42,090 bases of DNA from a bacterium (GTDB lineage Bacteria; Patescibacteriota; Patescibacteriia; Patescibacteriales; GWC2-42-12): contig JAUSEG010000003.1 of assembly GCA_030650415.1 (NCBI GenBank), forward strand, positions 1-42,090. The letters run 5' to 3'. This document shows positions 42,090 to 42,090 of the stretch, piece after piece. The notes under the pieces are model-generated. The model had not been told where the DNA came from. It worked only from the letters and a program-made list of their open reading frames with translations, and did not search any database. How positions within the stretch are numbered: the stretch's first letter is position 1; each line of letters begins with the position of its first letter. Made by a program: the position numbers and the translations under genes.

Positions 42090-42090
42090 G

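Overview
The window looks like a piece of a Patescibacteria (Candidate Phyla Radiation) genome, most likely a Parcubacteria-like lineage. This is inferred from its features: a compact type IV pilus locus with short GFTLIELL pilins, a secreted protein with repeated GWAW/GWISFN motifs, few Shine-Dalgarno sequences, many palindromic repeats, and small conserved proteins of no recognised family. TGA is used as an ordinary stop codon (recG, pilN, pilB, pilin 1), so the SR1/Gracilibacteria code does not apply.

Layout. Positions 1-1200 are an accessory patch: the 5' end of a serine recombinase, a 27-bp inverted-repeat element, a perfect 87-bp inverted repeat, and between its arms a gene for a tiny two-finger zinc protein. 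Next come a DEAD-box RNA helicase with a terminator-like hairpin against its start codon, a repeat element, a tRNA-Arg(CCG) gene interrupted in its D-loop by a second complete tRNA-Arg(CCG), a gene of unknown function, recG, and (minus strand) radA, a small membrane protein and a membrane-anchored beta-propeller protein.

9.0-26.7 kb is a nearly complete type IV pilus locus on the plus strand: pilM, pilN, pilO, a short PilP-like protein, the assembly ATPase pilB, a single-domain response regulator, a degenerate PilT-like ATPase, pilC, two pilins, an O-antigen-ligase/TPR membrane protein (candidate pilin glycosyltransferase), prepilin peptidase pilD, a GWISFN/PKD surface protein and four minor prepilins. 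It runs into ligA. No secretin gene is seen, as expected if there is no outer membrane.

26.7-40.1 kb is housekeeping: ligA, a Cys-rich anchored protein, gatC, gatA, a DsbA-like thiol oxidoreductase, maf, tRNA-Ser(GGA), DedA, an SMR-like transporter, a ZIP metal transporter, dnaG-rpoD and several unknowns. The right end (40.1-42.09 kb) has a tRNA-Asn(GTT) lying antisense inside the 3' part of a large serine recombinase gene, and an inverted partial copy of that recombinase.

The most striking signals are (a) the tRNA-within-a-tRNA, flanked by a 17-position stem, and (b) several families of palindromic repeats that also sit in frame inside essential proteins (LigA, GatA twice, PilM, RecG, probably PilN). 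One of them has duplicated the prepilin cleavage site of a minor pilin. This resembles the protein-invading palindromic elements known from Rickettsia, but with several unrelated families in one 42-kb stretch.
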